Positions 1-6,887 of a stretch of DNA of 7,842 nt are shown here, one piece after another. The notes under the pieces are model-generated. The model did no database searches. It was given only the letters and a program-made list of their open reading frames with translations, and was not told where the DNA came from. This DNA comes from Candidatus Altarchaeota archaeon. GTDB lineage: Archaea; Altiarchaeota; Altiarchaeia; IMC4; SCGC-AAA252-I15. The stretch lies in contig JAHIYG010000206.1 of assembly GCA_018815265.1 (NCBI GenBank), forward strand, positions 1 to 7,842, in the 5' to 3' direction. The stretch's first letter is position 1, and every line of letters begins with the position of its first letter. The translations under genes and the position numbers were made by a program.

Positions 1-1
1 C

Positions 2-853
2 AATGAAGGCTACGAGGTCGCGGTAGTAGATAATCTTTCGACAGGTAGAAAGAAGAACCTCAACAGAAATGCGAAATTCTACAGGACAGACATAACCTCC
101 CATAAACTATCGGACGTCTTCAGAAAGGAAAAACCAGAGTATGTCATACACCTAGCGGCGCAGATAAATGTTCGAGATAGCATAAAAAACCCATCAAATG
201 ACGCTAAAATAAATGTTTTAGGCTCCATAAACCTCCTGAGTGCATGTACAACCTATGGAGTCAAGAAAATAATATACTCTTCGTCGGGTGGTGCAGTCTA
301 TGGGGAGCCAGTCAAAAACCCAACTCCTGAGTCGCACCCGATTGCTCCAATGTGCCCATATGGCGCCTCAAAATATTGCGTCGAAAAATACATCGAACTA
401 TACAACAAAAGCCACAACCTAGACTATAATATCCTCAGATATGGCAACGTATATGGTCCACGTCAGGACCCCTTAGGTGAGGCAGGAGTCGTTGCAATAT
501 TCACAAAACTTCTGGTAGACGGGAAAAAACCCAGGATATTCGGAGATGGAAAACAGACACGAGACTTTTGCTTCGTCGAAGACGTAGCCAAAGCCAATAT
601 TGCAGGCCTTGAAAAAAAGGGCAAATCTAAAATATACAATGTCGGCACAGGCAAGCCCTCATCAGTCAATGACGTCACAGAAAAACTCCTGAAACACACT
701 CGTGCAAATGTCAAACCAGTTAACGTTGCCGAAATACCCGGGGAAGTGAGGCATATTTACTTGGATGTGTCACTCATAAAAAAAGAACTCAGATGGATGT
801 CAAAGACCAGTTTAGACGATGGAATAAAAAAGACAGTGGAGTGGGTGAAATGA
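2..853 (+). CDS. UDP-glucose 4-epimerase-like NAD-dependent sugar epimerase/dehydratase (5' end missing)
   Basis: This is an extended short-chain dehydrogenase/reductase acting on nucleotide sugars, most like archaeal UDP-glucose 4-epimerases (GalE-like). The frame is open from base 2 to a TGA at 851-853 and gives 283 residues, so roughly 25-30 N-terminal residues, including the glycine-rich NAD motif, lie off the left edge. Visible motifs, in partial-protein numbering, are VVDNLSTG (about 8-15, end of the second Rossmann strand with the Asp that binds NAD ribose), HLAAQ, SSSGGAVYGE with the catalytic Ser region, YGASK (Tyr120 and Lys124 of the YxxxK catalytic pair), RYGNVYGPRQ, and the substrate-domain stretches IFGDGKQTRDF and YNVGTG. 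The internal ATG at 350 is not the start, because conserved family sequence continues upstream of it. The 3' end overlaps the next gene by four bases, suggesting translational coupling. The exact sugar substrate, or a 4,6-dehydratase activity, cannot be settled from sequence; GalE-type epimerisation is most likely. Confidence 0.9.
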   Translation, partial: NEGYEVAVVDNLSTGRKKNLNRNAKFYRTDITSHKLSDVFRKEKPEYVIHLAAQINVRDSIKNPSNDAKINVLGSINLLSACTTYGVKKIIYSSSGGAVYGEPVKNPTPESHPIAPMCPYGASKYCVEKYIELYNKSHNLDYNILRYGNVYGPRQDPLGEAGVVAIFTKLLVDGKKPRIFGDGKQTRDFCFVEDVAKANIAGLEKKGKSKIYNVGTGKPSSVNDVTEKLLKHTRANVKPVNVAEIPGEVRHIYLDVSLIKKELRWMSKTSLDDGIKKTVEWVK

Positions 854-1506
854 GTAAGATGATTTCAGCATCCATACTGTCCGCTGACTTTTCATGTCTT
901 GGAGAAGAGATTAAAAAGGCCGAAACTGCGGGGGTGGACTGGCTGCACATAGATGTCATGGACGGAGTATTTGTCCCCAACATAAGCATTGGCTTGCCAG
1001 TCATAGACTCGATGCGCAAGGTAACAAAACTTTTTTTTGACGTGCACCTAATGATAGTCGAACCTGAAAGGTACATCAGCTACTTTCGCCAAGCAGGGGC
1101 AAACTTGATAACCGTCCATTTTGAGTCCACAAAAGACGTCAAGGTCGCAATAGCTGAAGTCAAGAAATCAGGCGCCAAAGTCGGAGTCTCATTAAAGCCA
1201 GAAACGCCATTTGAAGAGATTGAACCTCTTCTTCAAGAATTGGATTTGGTTTTGTTCATGGGCGTTGAACCAGGATTCGGAGGACAAAGATTCAACCCTA
1301 ATGTAATCACTAAAATCAAAACTGCACGTGCAGTAATTGACAAGCGAGGCTTGAAAACCCTAATAGAAGTTGATGGAGGAGTCAACGAAGAAACAATACC
1401 TAACCTCTCCAAAGCAGGAGTTGATGTTTTTGTCGCTGGCTCATACATCTTCTCAAACCCCAAGGGTGTGGCATATGCAATCTCAAAATTAAGAGACCTC
1501 ATATAA
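850..1506 (+). CDS. rpe: Ribulose-phosphate 3-epimerase
   Basis: It interconverts D-ribulose-5-phosphate and D-xylulose-5-phosphate in the cytosolic pentose phosphate pathway, giving transketolase its donor substrate. The 218-residue product matches the usual family length of about 220 and is a single TIM barrel. Diagnostic sites are SASILSADF (6-14), HIDVMDG (33-39, metal ligand His33 and catalytic Asp35), DVHLM (64-68, ligand His66), MGVEPGFGGQ (phosphate and substrate loop) and VDGG with the second catalytic Asp175, then VAGSYIF for phosphate binding. I chose ATG 850 because it gives the ATGA overlap with the upstream epimerase and has GGAG at 838-841, eight bases before it. The in-frame ATG at 793 adds 19 polar residues that the family lacks; ATG 859 remains possible. 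Cotranscription with a sugar-nucleotide epimerase is slightly unusual. A T-rich tract follows the stop. The transketolase genes downstream use its product. Confidence 0.95.
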   Translation: MSKMISASILSADFSCLGEEIKKAETAGVDWLHIDVMDGVFVPNISIGLPVIDSMRKVTKLFFDVHLMIVEPERYISYFRQAGANLITVHFESTKDVKVAIAEVKKSGAKVGVSLKPETPFEEIEPLLQELDLVLFMGVEPGFGGQRFNPNVITKIKTARAVIDKRGLKTLIEVDGGVNEETIPNLSKAGVDVFVAGSYIFSNPKGVAYAISKLRDLI

Positions 1507-1538
1507 CATCATACTTTCTCTCATTTGTTAACGTCTGG

Positions 1539-1562
1539 TTTTTTGTTTTTTATTTTTCCTTT
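1539..1562 (+). terminator. T-rich tract after rpe, probable archaeal terminator
   Basis: Three T-runs (6, 6 and 5 T, separated by G and A) begin 32 bases after the rpe stop, with no GC-rich hairpin before them. Archaeal RNA polymerase commonly terminates at U-rich tracts without a hairpin, so this probably ends the galE-like/rpe transcript. The same AT-rich stretch may double as the promoter of the next gene. Confidence 0.5.
1546..1557 (+). promoter_or_regulatory. Possible TATA-like box for the transketolase operon
   Basis: Six T, one A and five T are centred about 28 bases before the GTG at 1580, the spacing expected for a leaderless archaeal transcript. A second candidate, AAATTATA at 1565-1572, is only about 20 bases from the ATG at 1589. 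The choice between them decides which start codon is used, and neither is proven. Confidence 0.35.
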
Positions 1563-1579
1563 GCAAATTATACCACCTA

Positions 1580-2404
1580 GTGGTTGGCATGAATGATCTG
1601 GTAAAAGAACTTAAGTCCAAGTCAAAATTGGTCAGGAAACACATTTTAGAAATGACTACAAGAGCGTGTTCAGGACACCCTGGCGGCTCAATGTCATGTA
1701 TTGACATAGTAGTGGCATTGTATTTCTACAAAATGCGCCACAGACCAGAAGACCCAAGATGGGAGGGGCGAGACTTATTTATACTCTCTAAGGGACATGC
1801 ATCACCTGCACTCTACAGTGTACTGGCTGAATCAGGATACTTCCCAGTAGAGGAGCTTAAGACATTCAGGCAGATGGAAAGCTTTCTGGAGGGACATCCC
1901 TGCCGGAAGACCATCCCGGGGGTGGATGCATCAACAGGTTCCTTAGGTCAGGGACTGTCTATTGCGGCAGGACTTGCACTGGGAGCTAAACTCGACAAAA
2001 AAGACCGTCGAATCTATGTTATGCTTGGTGATGGCGAATCGCAGGAAGGCCAGGTTTGGGAGGCTGCAATGAGTTGCTCACACTATCGTCTCGATAATCT
2101 TTGCGCGATACTAGACAGAAATAGCCTCCAAATTGACGGTTCAACTGAGGAGGTAATGGCTATAGAGCCGATAGCTGACAAGTGGGCAAGTTTCGGATGG
2201 AATGTTTTGACAATTGACGGCCACAACGTGGGTGAAATCATTAGGGCATTAGATGATGCTGAAAGCTTGAAAGGTTTGCCCACGATGATAATAGCCAACA
2301 CCACAAAAGGCAAGGGGGTCTCTTTCATGGAGAACGTCTGCGAATACCACGGCAAACCACTGAGTAAAGAACAATTGTGTGAGGCATTGAAGGAATTGAC
2401 ATGA
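1580..2404 (+). CDS. Transketolase, N-terminal (thiamine diphosphate-binding) subunit
   Basis: This is the N-terminal half of a split transketolase. It holds the diphosphate end of thiamine diphosphate and works with the subunit encoded next to move two-carbon ketol units between sugar phosphates. Motifs by residue are SGHPGGSMS (31-39), LSKGHASPALY (69-79, His73), STGSLGQGL (118-126, invariant loop), and the cofactor motif GDG (150-152) followed 28 residues later by Asn181 in DRNSLQIDG. The length of 274 residues is normal for this subunit. Two starts are possible. GTG 1580 fits a T-rich box about 28 bases upstream and a leaderless message, while ATG 1589 is a stronger codon but has no clear SD site. 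They differ by three residues. The stop overlaps the next ATG as ATGA. Related split enzymes include the dehydrogenase E1 family and DXP synthase, but the motif set and partner fit transketolase best. Confidence 0.95.
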   Translation: MVGMNDLVKELKSKSKLVRKHILEMTTRACSGHPGGSMSCIDIVVALYFYKMRHRPEDPRWEGRDLFILSKGHASPALYSVLAESGYFPVEELKTFRQMESFLEGHPCRKTIPGVDASTGSLGQGLSIAAGLALGAKLDKKDRRIYVMLGDGESQEGQVWEAAMSCSHYRLDNLCAILDRNSLQIDGSTEEVMAIEPIADKWASFGWNVLTIDGHNVGEIIRALDDAESLKGLPTMIIANTTKGKGVSFMENVCEYHGKPLSKEQLCEALKELT

Positions 2405-3351
2405 ACTACAGCTGCGACGTATACGAGGACACTAGAAAGGCATATGGCGAGACATTGGTACAACTGGGTGAGGAAAGAGATGATATTGTGGTTTTAGATG
2501 CAGACCTCAGCTCGTCAACACAAACACACATGTTCGCTAAAAAATTCCCGCATAGATTTTTCAATGTGGGAGTTGCAGAACAGAACCTTATGGGAATGTC
2601 AGCTGGACTTGCGCTATCTGGCAAGACCGTATTCGCAAGTGCATTCGCGATGTTTGGCGCAGGCAGGGCGTGGGAGCAAATCAGAAACACAATCGCATAC
2701 GACAGACTCAACGTAAAAATAGTTCTCACCCACGCTGGAATAACTGTTGGAAAAGACGGAGCAAGCCACCAGATAATCGAGGATTTGGCTCTGATGCGGG
2801 TGATTCCAAACATGAAGGTGCAGGTTCCAGCGGACGCCACAGAAACCAGGGCACTGGTGAGGGCTGCAGCAGCATATGACGGTCCAGTATACATCCGTTT
2901 GACACGGGAGAAAAGCCCGAAAATATTTGATGCATACGACTACCCAGACGGGCGCGCAATAACGCTCATTGAAGGCGCGGACGTCTCCATCCTAGCATGC
3001 GGCTACATGCTCGCTGAAGCCATAATTGCGGCTGCAGAACTGAAAAAGCAAGGCATATCCGCGTCAATTCTGAACATAAACACCATAAAGCCGTTGGATG
3101 CTTATTCAATCGTTTCAGAAGCCAAAAAAACAGGCGCTATCGTAACTGCTGAAGAGCACTCCATAATAGGGGGGTTGGGTGGGGCAGTATCTGAGGTACT
3201 ATGCGAGAACTATCCAGTCCCCCTGATGAAAGTAGGGATAAAAGATTTATTTGGAAAATCAGGTTCATCCAAGGATTTGATGAATAAATTCGAAATAACA
3301 TCTGAAAATATTGTGGACGCCGCAAAGAAGGCCATAAAAGCAAAAAACTAA
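2401..3351 (+). CDS. Transketolase, C-terminal (pyrimidine-binding and C-terminal domain) subunit
   Basis: This is the second half of the split transketolase and pairs with the preceding gene product. Residues about 8-175 form the pyrimidine-binding domain. Glu60 in VAEQNLMG is the conserved glutamate that activates the thiamine aminopyrimidine ring, ASAFAMF (79-85) contacts the ring, and GKDGASHQ (117-124) is the substrate loop. Residues about 190-316 are the transketolase C-terminal domain, with the HSIIGGLGGAVSE stretch. The length of 316 residues is typical of archaeal versions. ATG 2401 is favoured by the ATGA overlap and by GAAGGA at 2389-2394, six bases upstream, so translation is probably coupled one-to-one with the partner. 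Its last codons are Lys/Ala-rich, and their A-tract reads as a T-tract on the minus strand next to the end of the convergent aminotransferase gene. With rpe upstream it supports a non-oxidative pentose pathway; no transaldolase is in view. Confidence 0.95.
   Translation: MNYSCDVYEDTRKAYGETLVQLGEERDDIVVLDADLSSSTQTHMFAKKFPHRFFNVGVAEQNLMGMSAGLALSGKTVFASAFAMFGAGRAWEQIRNTIAYDRLNVKIVLTHAGITVGKDGASHQIIEDLALMRVIPNMKVQVPADATETRALVRAAAAYDGPVYIRLTREKSPKIFDAYDYPDGRAITLIEGADVSILACGYMLAEAIIAAAELKKQGISASILNINTIKPLDAYSIVSEAKKTGAIVTAEEHSIIGGLGGAVSEVLCENYPVPLMKVGIKDLFGKSGSSKDLMNKFEITSENIVDAAKKAIKAKN
3336..3347 (-). terminator. T-tract after the aminotransferase stop, inside the transketolase 3' end
   Basis: Read on the minus strand, the base after the aminotransferase TAG begins six T, then GC, then four T. 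This is a plausible archaeal U-tract terminator built from the AAA-rich lysine codons at the 3' end of the convergent transketolase gene. Confidence 0.45.
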
Positions 3352-4382
3352 ATGTTATTGACTGCGTTGATGAATTTTTCAGTCTCCTCTTCAGTTCCAG
3401 CATTCACCCTGATGTACTCTCCAGGAAAGCCTTTGAATTTTCCGTATTTCCTCACGATTATCTTTTTCGAAAGCATTTTATTGAAGAACTCGTCTGCAGT
3501 CATAGGCGATACGTCAAACAAGATGAAGTTGCTATCTGACTTGACGGGCTTGAATTTTTTAGAAAGTGCATTGTATATTTTGTCTCTGCCTCTTCTTATC
3601 TTTGCCACATTTTTTCTCATATACGATATGTCCTCCAATGCAGCTAGTGCCGCCTCCTGTGCGAAACTTGAAGTATTAAACGGGGGCTTAACTTTCATCA
3701 AGATGTCAACGATTTCCTTTGGTGCTATACCGTACCCGATTCTCAAACCAGCTAAGGCAAAGGCCTTAGCCATCGTCCGCAGCACAATCAAATTCTGATA
3801 TTTTCTCACCCACGAAGCTCTAGACTTCCCTGTGAACTCAACATACGCCTCATCTAATACCACTAATTTCCCTGTTGCCAGTACTTTTTTCAAGTCAGTA
3901 TCAGATATTGAAGTTCCTGTGGGATTGTTTGGGCTACACAGAAAAAAAACCTTTGCACCCTCGGCTTTTGAAATGAATTTTCTAGCATTGAATCTGAAGC
4001 CATCGTCATATGGCACTTCAACGTACCCCTCCCCCATAATCTTGGCAGCCAACTTATAAACTGGAAAACTAGGGTACATGCCGGCGTACGGCCCCCTAAA
4101 TGCTTTCACAATCAAATCCATTACCTCATCTGATCCATTGCCCAATACTATGTTTTCGGAGTTTACTCCAGCGTATTTCGCGATTTTAGCCCTCACATCC
4201 CCCTCCCGGTATGGGTAAAGCCCTGTCTTATCTGCCAGACTCTTCAGGGTTTCCACCACTTTTCGGCTTGGGCCGAAGTTATTTTCATTGGATGCAAGCT
4301 TGATAAAACCTCTCCTATACTCTCCTGGAACATACTCTGGAAGGGCTGAAACCCCCGGTCTAATGCAGTATCCTTGTTTCAC
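3348..4382 (-). CDS. hisC: Histidinol-phosphate aminotransferase-like class I/II PLP aminotransferase
   Basis: It is a fold-type I, pyridoxal-phosphate-dependent aminotransferase most like HisC, which makes L-histidinol-phosphate from imidazole-acetol-phosphate and glutamate. From the GTG start the product has 344 residues, normal for HisC. Sites seen are IRPGVSALPEYVPG at the N-terminus, LASNENNFGPS (about 29-39), GNGSDE (81-86), YPSF (103-106), SPNNPTG (150-156), DEAYVEF (177-183), and the cofactor lysine Lys206 in TMAKAFALAGLRIGYG. Sites near the C-terminus include YIRVNAGT, with a substrate-binding Arg. I chose GTG 4382 because family similarity begins there and a TATA-like box lies about 27 bases upstream, fitting a leaderless message. 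The longer frame from 4475 would add 31 unfamiliar residues, cross that box and overlap the divergent gene. No other his genes are nearby, so a related role such as aromatic or cobalamin-linked transamination is not excluded. Confidence 0.85.
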   Translation of the reverse strand: MKQGYCIRPGVSALPEYVPGEYRRGFIKLASNENNFGPSRKVVETLKSLADKTGLYPYREGDVRAKIAKYAGVNSENIVLGNGSDEVMDLIVKAFRGPYAGMYPSFPVYKLAAKIMGEGYVEVPYDDGFRFNARKFISKAEGAKVFFLCSPNNPTGTSISDTDLKKVLATGKLVVLDEAYVEFTGKSRASWVRKYQNLIVLRTMAKAFALAGLRIGYGIAPKEIVDILMKVKPPFNTSSFAQEAALAALEDISYMRKNVAKIRRGRDKIYNALSKKFKPVKSDSNFILFDVSPMTADEFFNKMLSKKIIVRKYGKFKGFPGEYIRVNAGTEEETEKFINAVNNI

Positions 4383-4404
4383 AATCTCATTATGTGTTTT
4401 TTTC

Positions 4405-4414
4405 AAATTTATAT
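4405..4414 (-). promoter_or_regulatory. TATA-like box for the aminotransferase, overlapping one for the divergent operon
   Basis: On the minus strand this reads ATATAAATTT, centred about 27 bases before the GTG at 4382, as expected for a leaderless start. On the plus strand the overlapping TTTATAT (4408-4414) would place a transcript start near 4437, giving the nucleotidyltransferase a leader of about 23 nt that contains its SD site. One AT-rich core may therefore serve both directions. Confidence 0.5.
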
Positions 4415-4425
4415 CGGCTATGCGT

Positions 4426-4439
4426 AATGTTATGACATT
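4426..4439. promoter_or_regulatory. Small palindrome in the divergent promoter, candidate operator
   Basis: AATGT and ACATT form a perfect 5-bp inverted repeat around TATG, lying at the predicted plus-strand transcript start. RHH proteins bind short symmetric half-sites, and the gene immediately downstream encodes an RHH domain. A 5-bp dyad in about 77 bp is not statistically surprising, so this is only a candidate. Confidence 0.25.
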
Positions 4440-4447
4440 GTAATACA

Positions 4448-4454
4448 AGGTGAT
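4448..4454 (+). promoter_or_regulatory. Strong Shine-Dalgarno site that fixes a TTG start
   Basis: AGGTGAT closely matches the complement of the 16S rRNA 3' end and ends five bases before the TTG at 4460. It is the clearest ribosome binding site in the window and supports TTG as the true start, which places the whole N-terminal RHH domain within the protein. Confidence 0.7.
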
Positions 4455-4459
4455 TTGAT

Positions 4460-5305
4460 TTGGTTGATATTCCACGTGAACGTCTGACTATAACGCTTAG
4501 AAGCGACCTATTAAATGAGCTTGATTCCAAAGTTGACGGTATAAACATCAGAAACCGCTCACACGCGATTGAAATAATGATATCCAAGGTTTTGGAGTCG
4601 CGCAGAGTCAAAAAAGCACTCATACTCGCAGGTGGAAAGGGAACTAGGATGAGGCCTCTAACCTATGAGATGCCAAAACCCATGATACCCCTGAAGGGAA
4701 AACCCTTGATACAGCATATCATGGAATTGTGCAGAAAATATGAAATCAGGGAAATAATCCTGTCAGTGGGTTATATGGGCGAAAAAATCAGAGATCACTT
4801 CGGTGACGGCTCCCACCTGGGTTTGGACATAAAATATGTTGAGGAAAAAGAAGAGTTGGGAACTGCCGGACCACTTAATCTAGCTAGAAAATACATTGAC
4901 GGCCCCTTTCTGATGTTCAACGGCGATGTCCTCTCAGATATCGACCTGTCTGAGATGATATCTTTCCACACTGGACAGAAGGCGACAGCCACTATCTCCC
5001 TCACACAGGTTGCAGACACATCTGCATTTGGGGTTGCAAGACTGAACGGCAACAAAATAGTAGGATTCATAGAAAAACCCAAAGAAGGCGAAAAATCAAA
5101 GCTAATAAACGCTGGAGTCTACATCTTAGAACCTGAAATACTTGAATACATACCTGAAGGCAGGTCGATGCTTGAAAAGGATGTGTTCCCCAAACTTTCA
5201 TCAGAAGGCAAACTATTCGGATACCCATTCTCCGGGCAGTGGTTTGACACAGGTACTCCAGAAGCCTATGAACGCGCAATTAAAAACTGGAAAGGGGTAG
5301 TATGA
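4460..5305 (+). CDS. Sugar-phosphate nucleotidyltransferase with N-terminal ribbon-helix-helix domain
   Basis: It is predicted to join a hexose-1-phosphate to an NTP, giving an NDP-sugar and pyrophosphate (glucose-1-P thymidylyl/uridylyl- or mannose-1-P guanylyltransferase type). Residues about 7-47 look like a ribbon-helix-helix DNA-binding domain: strand RLTITLR, a helix at about 15-25, then NIRNRSHAIE leading a second helix. From about residue 50 the catalytic domain follows: LAGGKGTRMRPLT (56-68) with KPMIP (Lys73 region), then FNGDVLSDID (153-162, metal-binding Asp156), EKPKEG, INAGVYI and WFDTGTP. The catalytic part is about 230 residues with no C-terminal left-handed helix or acyltransferase domain, so it is a short form. 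TTG 4460 is supported by AGGTGAT five bases upstream. Its stop overlaps the mutase start as ATGA. The DNA-binding domain suggests self-regulation or an oligomerisation role, which is inference. The base and sugar specificity cannot be read reliably. Confidence 0.9.
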   Translation: MVDIPRERLTITLRSDLLNELDSKVDGINIRNRSHAIEIMISKVLESRRVKKALILAGGKGTRMRPLTYEMPKPMIPLKGKPLIQHIMELCRKYEIREIILSVGYMGEKIRDHFGDGSHLGLDIKYVEEKEELGTAGPLNLARKYIDGPFLMFNGDVLSDIDLSEMISFHTGQKATATISLTQVADTSAFGVARLNGNKIVGFIEKPKEGEKSKLINAGVYILEPEILEYIPEGRSMLEKDVFPKLSSEGKLFGYPFSGQWFDTGTPEAYERAIKNWKGVV

Positions 5306-6654
5306 GTATCTACCGCGCATACGACATCAGAGGAATATACGGCAGCGAAATATCTGGGGAAACAGCAGAAAAAATTGGCAAAGCATACGGATCAAAAATA
5401 ACTGGAAAAGTTGCCGTCGGTCAGGACGTTAGACTAAGCAGCCCCAAACTCTCTCAGGCACTAATCAAGGGAATACTCTCCACCGGCGTCGACGTCGTGG
5501 ATGTAGGAGTCGTACCAACACCCCTTCTGTATTACTCCATAATACACCTTGGTTTGGACGGCGGCGTAATGCTTACAGCAAGCCATAACCCACCAGAATA
5601 TAATGGCTTCAAACTATGCAAAAAAGGAGCTATGACATACTATGGAGATGAAATAACAGCTATCGGAGAAGACGTCGGCAAAGGAGTATTTCGGAAAGGT
5701 TTTGGAAAATACGAGAAAAAAGACGTAGCCGACGACTACATAAAATATGTCATGGAAAGAATCAAACTCAAGAGAAAAATCAAGGTCGTTTTAGACTGCG
5801 CAAACGGCACAGCAGGGGCGATAGCACCCCGGCTATTTAAGGAATTAGGTTGTGAAGTCATAGAACTTTTCTCTGAAGCAGATGGAAACTTCCCAAACCA
5901 CCCTGCAGACCCGACAGTAGACACAAACCTGAAAGAGCTGATAGAGACGGTCAAGAAAACAGGCGCAGACATTGGATTAGCATATGATGGCGACTCAGAC
6001 AGGGCTGGATTCGTAGACGAAAAAGGAGGGATAATACGCGGCGACCAGGCACTAGCTATTTTCTCCAGGGAAATACTTGCAGCCAACCCAGGGGCAAAAA
6101 TCATATTCGAAGTCAAATGCTCACTCGCACTCCAAGAAGACATACTCTCCCATGGTGGCAAACCAATAATGTATCGGACAGGCCACAGCTTCATAAAAAA
6201 GAAAATCAAGGAAGAGAATGCCAAAATCGCAGGAGAGATGAGCGGCCACTTCTTTTTCGCAGACGATTTCCCAGGATTCGATGATGGCATATACGCGTCA
6301 GCGAGAATGGTAAAAATACTCTCCAATTCAGGGGAAAAAATGAGTGAAATAGTAGATACAATACCGAAATACCACAGCACACCGGAAATCAGGGTGACAG
6401 TTCCAGAAGAAATAAAATTCCAACTCGTCGAAGACGTCAAAAAAGACTTTCAAAACAAAAAGGAATTCGAGTTGATAACAGTCGACGGAGTAAGAGCCCA
6501 AAACAAAGATGGATGGGGCCTAATCAGAGCCTCAAACACAGGACCCAAACTAATACTCCGCTTCGAAGGCAAAACACAGGAGAACCTCGAAAACATAAAA
6601 AACACATTCCGCAAAACATTCGAAAAATACCCACACCTTAAAGACAAAATATAA
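5302..6654 (+). CDS. Phosphomannomutase/phosphoglucomutase (alpha-D-phosphohexomutase)
   Basis: It interconverts hexose-6-phosphate and hexose-1-phosphate in the cytosol, supplying the substrate of the nucleotidyltransferase encoded just upstream. All four phosphohexomutase domains are present in 450 residues, a usual length. The N-terminal AYDIRG motif is at 6-11. The phosphoserine loop TASHNPPEYNGFK has catalytic Ser94. The magnesium loop DGDSDR is at 229-234, the sugar-recognition loop GEMSGH at 311-316, and the phosphate-binding loop RASNTGPKLILR starts at Arg409. The GEMSGH loop is typical of PMM/PGM enzymes, so mannose or glucose phosphates are favoured over glucosamine phosphate, although archaeal GlmM proteins are related. 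ATG 5302 overlaps the upstream stop as ATGA and has a G-run at 5294-5297. The two genes form a tight operon. The stretch after the stop is rich in A and C with no T-tract, so the end of the transcript is unclear. Confidence 0.93.
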   Translation: MSIYRAYDIRGIYGSEISGETAEKIGKAYGSKITGKVAVGQDVRLSSPKLSQALIKGILSTGVDVVDVGVVPTPLLYYSIIHLGLDGGVMLTASHNPPEYNGFKLCKKGAMTYYGDEITAIGEDVGKGVFRKGFGKYEKKDVADDYIKYVMERIKLKRKIKVVLDCANGTAGAIAPRLFKELGCEVIELFSEADGNFPNHPADPTVDTNLKELIETVKKTGADIGLAYDGDSDRAGFVDEKGGIIRGDQALAIFSREILAANPGAKIIFEVKCSLALQEDILSHGGKPIMYRTGHSFIKKKIKEENAKIAGEMSGHFFFADDFPGFDDGIYASARMVKILSNSGEKMSEIVDTIPKYHSTPEIRVTVPEEIKFQLVEDVKKDFQNKKEFELITVDGVRAQNKDGWGLIRASNTGPKLILRFEGKTQENLENIKNTFRKTFEKYPHLKDKI

Positions 6655-6748
6655 CCCCCAAAAAACAAAACTAAACACACATGATGACACACCAAGCCTG
6701 AAACCCCACAACATGAGGTTGATGATGAAGCTTATGAGTGCTGAAGAA
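6655..6748. other. Non-coding stretch before the tandem repeat
   Basis: The first 58 bases are rich in A and C and hold no terminator-like T-tract. From 6713 there are five ATG codons in about 25 bases, and GAGG at 6715-6718 lies six bases before the ATG at 6725. This could start a short open frame (6713 or 6725 to the TGA at 6869-6871, 52 or 48 residues), but that frame runs through the 62-bp repeats and resembles nothing I know, so I do not call it a gene. Confidence 0.4.
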
Positions 6749-6770
6749 CCGGTTGCTGGGTTCATGCGCT

Positions 6771-6796
6771 GGGGGTCTCCCTTCTGTCGAGCCCCC
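6771..6796 (+). other. GC-rich hairpin in repeat copy 1
   Basis: GGGGG (6771-6775) can pair with CCCCC (6792-6796), and CTC (6777-6779) with GAG (6789-6791), leaving T6776 bulged and a nine-base loop. The following TGTTTATATTT is fairly T-rich, so as RNA this could resemble a terminator hairpin or a structured RNA element. Confidence 0.55.
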
Positions 6797-6832
6797 TGTT
6801 TATATTTGAGCCGATTGCTGGGTTCATGTGCT

Positions 6833-6858
6833 GGGGGTCTCCCTTCTGTCGAGCCCCC
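6833..6858 (+). other. GC-rich hairpin in repeat copy 2
   Basis: This is the identical counterpart of the hairpin in copy 1: GGGGG (6833-6837) pairs with CCCCC (6854-6858) and CTC with GAG, with the same bulge and nine-base loop. Neither base that differs between the two copies falls in the stem. Confidence 0.55.
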
Positions 6859-6887
6859 TGTTTATATTTGAGCCGGTTGCTGGGTTC

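Noticed and set aside
793..849. Upstream in-frame extension of rpe from ATG 793
   Set aside because: It adds 19 polar residues unlike the family and overlaps the end of the epimerase; ATG 850 has better spacing to GGAG and an ATGA overlap.
3352..4059. Plus-strand open frames opposite hisC
   Set aside because: They are the complement of a gene with all the expected aminotransferase motifs.
5736..6440. Minus-strand open frame of 234 codons opposite the mutase gene
   Set aside because: It lies wholly within a clear phosphohexomutase gene, has no recognisable motif, and its composition reflects the antisense of A/C-rich codons.
6713..6871. Short plus-strand open frame through the repeats (52 or 48 residues)
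   Set aside because: It reads the two repeat copies in different frames, has no known similarity, and is better explained by the repeat; kept only as a note in the findings.
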